64,000 bases of DNA, taken from the NCBI RefSeq assembly GCF_024137865.1, contig NZ_CP099960.1, positions 868,001-932,000 on the forward strand. Direction: 5' to 3'. Shown here in pieces: positions 63,383 through 64,000 of the stretch (positions are counted from its first letter, which is position 1; each line of letters opens with the position of its first letter). A program made the translations under genes and the position numbers. The notes beneath the pieces were generated by a model. It searched no databases and had not been told where the DNA came from. It saw only the letters and a program-made list of their open reading frames with translations. The stretch is from Moraxella sp. FZFQ2102 (GTDB lineage: Bacteria > Pseudomonadota > Gammaproteobacteria > Pseudomonadales > Moraxellaceae).

Positions 63383-64000
63383 TTAGCCTTTGATGCGTTC
63401 GATATTCACGCCCAAGGCACGCAGTTTGTTTTCAACATCATCATAACCGCGATCAATGTGATAAATGCGGTCAATGATACTCTCGCCTTCGGCACACGCT
63501 GCCGCCATTACCAGCGACATCGATGCGCGCAAGTCCGTCGCCATCACAGGCGCTGGGCTGAAGCTCTCCACCCCTTCAACGATGGCGGTATGACCATCGA
63601 CGCGGATGTTTGCACCCATGCGCTGCAGCTCTGGCACATGCATGAAGCGGTTTTCAAAGATATTTTCGATGATGGTACTTGTACCTTCAGCTAGGCAGCA
63701 CACCGCCATCAGCTGTGCTTGCATATCGGTTGGGAAGCCTGGATGCACTTGCGTACGGATATCCACCGCCTTTGGACGACCTTTCATCACCGCGCGAATC
63801 CAGTCATCGCCTGTGGTGATGGTCGCGCCCATCGCTTCAAACTTCTTCAAGACAGGATGTAAAAACTCAGCCGATGTATTGGTGGTCAGTACATCACCTT
63901 CGCTCATCAGCGCACCCGCCAAATACGAACCTGTCTCAATACGGTCTGCGATGACACTATACTCACAGCCGTGCAAGCTTTCGACACCTTCGATGACCAT
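63383..64000 (-). CDS. murA: UDP-N-acetylglucosamine 1-carboxyvinyltransferase, C-terminal half (cut by window)
   Basis: The visible 205 residues are the second half of Mur[24 protein letters not shown], then [23 protein letters not shown] with the conserved catalytic Asp region, [17 protein letters not shown] and the end [42 protein letters not shown]. It makes enolpyruvyl-UDP-GlcNAc, the first committed step of peptidoglycan. The start and active-site Cys lie beyond 64000. A 93-base gap separates it from hisG. Confidence 0.95.
   Translation of the reverse strand: MVIEGVESLHGCEYSVIADRIETGSYLAGALMSEGDVLTTNTSAEFLHPVLKKFEAMGATITTGDDWIRAVMKGRPKAVDIRTQVHPGFPTDMQAQLMAVCCLAEGTSTIIENIFENRFMHVPELQRMGANIRVDGHTAIVEGVESFSPAPVMATDLRASMSLVMAAACAEGESIIDRIYHIDRGYDDVENKLRALGVNIERIKG

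Noticed and set aside
1..64000. CRISPR array
   Set aside because: No regularly spaced direct repeats of 25-40 bp and no cas genes were seen.

Overview
The window looks like a chromosome segment of a Moraxella-type gammaproteobacterium (Moraxellaceae). This is inferred from protein character and gene content (OxyR, PstSCAB-PhoBR-Ppx, short-form HisG, class I fumarase, Rho, DoxX, an Ala-rich lipoprotein), not from a database match. Two blocks of ordinary core genes flank about 40 kb of AT-richer accessory DNA placed directly after a tRNA-Gly gene.

Left core (1-14.7 kb): oxyR, trxA, an RluA-type pseudouridine synthase, a DUF442-type phosphatase, a SulP anion transporter, a small lipoprotein, bolA and an M48 metalloprotease lipoprotein. 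A phosphate regulon follows: tandem Pho boxes, pstS-pstC-pstA-pstB, phoB-phoR and ppx. The PhoR copy has no membrane segments. The block ends with tRNA-Gly(GCC), which has its own strong promoter and a terminator.

Accessory island (about 14.7-54.9 kb). (a) Integration module: helically phased repeats next to the tRNA, a Cro/CI-type repressor with operator-like repeats, an excisionase-like protein and a tyrosine integrase. (b) A second recombination module of three genes overlapping by 11 nt each; two encode very large tyrosine-recombinase-like proteins, one without an evident catalytic tyrosine. (c) A type I restriction-modification operon on the minus strand, with an extra degenerate methylase/specificity fusion and a BRO-N protein. 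Its spacers carry a Neisseriaceae-type DNA-uptake word. (d) umuD/umuC, a frameshifted higA-like gene, a Phd-like antitoxin and an orphan. (e) A complete Zorya type I system (zorABCD). (f) A giant NACHT-like ATPase with a C-terminal PD-(D/E)xK nuclease domain, broken or switched by an 8-A tract. An internal repeat of the same gene carries 7 A at the matching place, which shows the in-frame state. (g) A Fic enzyme and two DUF4143 ATPases in a partly duplicated, decayed arrangement with IS3-like and IS21-like remnants, and a ParE/RelE-type toxin-antitoxin pair. The right edge is marked by a truncated, frameshifted araC-family pseudogene next to a Xre-type gene.

Right core (55.4-64 kb): doxX, rho with a good promoter and terminator, a possible small RNA or attenuator, the Ala-rich lipoprotein, class I fumarase, hisC, hisD, hisG and the 3' half of murA.

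The island therefore combines DNA cleavage (type I R-M), membrane-motor-triggered defence (Zorya), an NTPase-nuclease, toxin modules and SOS mutagenesis. The best candidates for something new are the switchable NACHT-like nuclease, the three-gene recombinase module and the pseudo-methylase in the type I operon.
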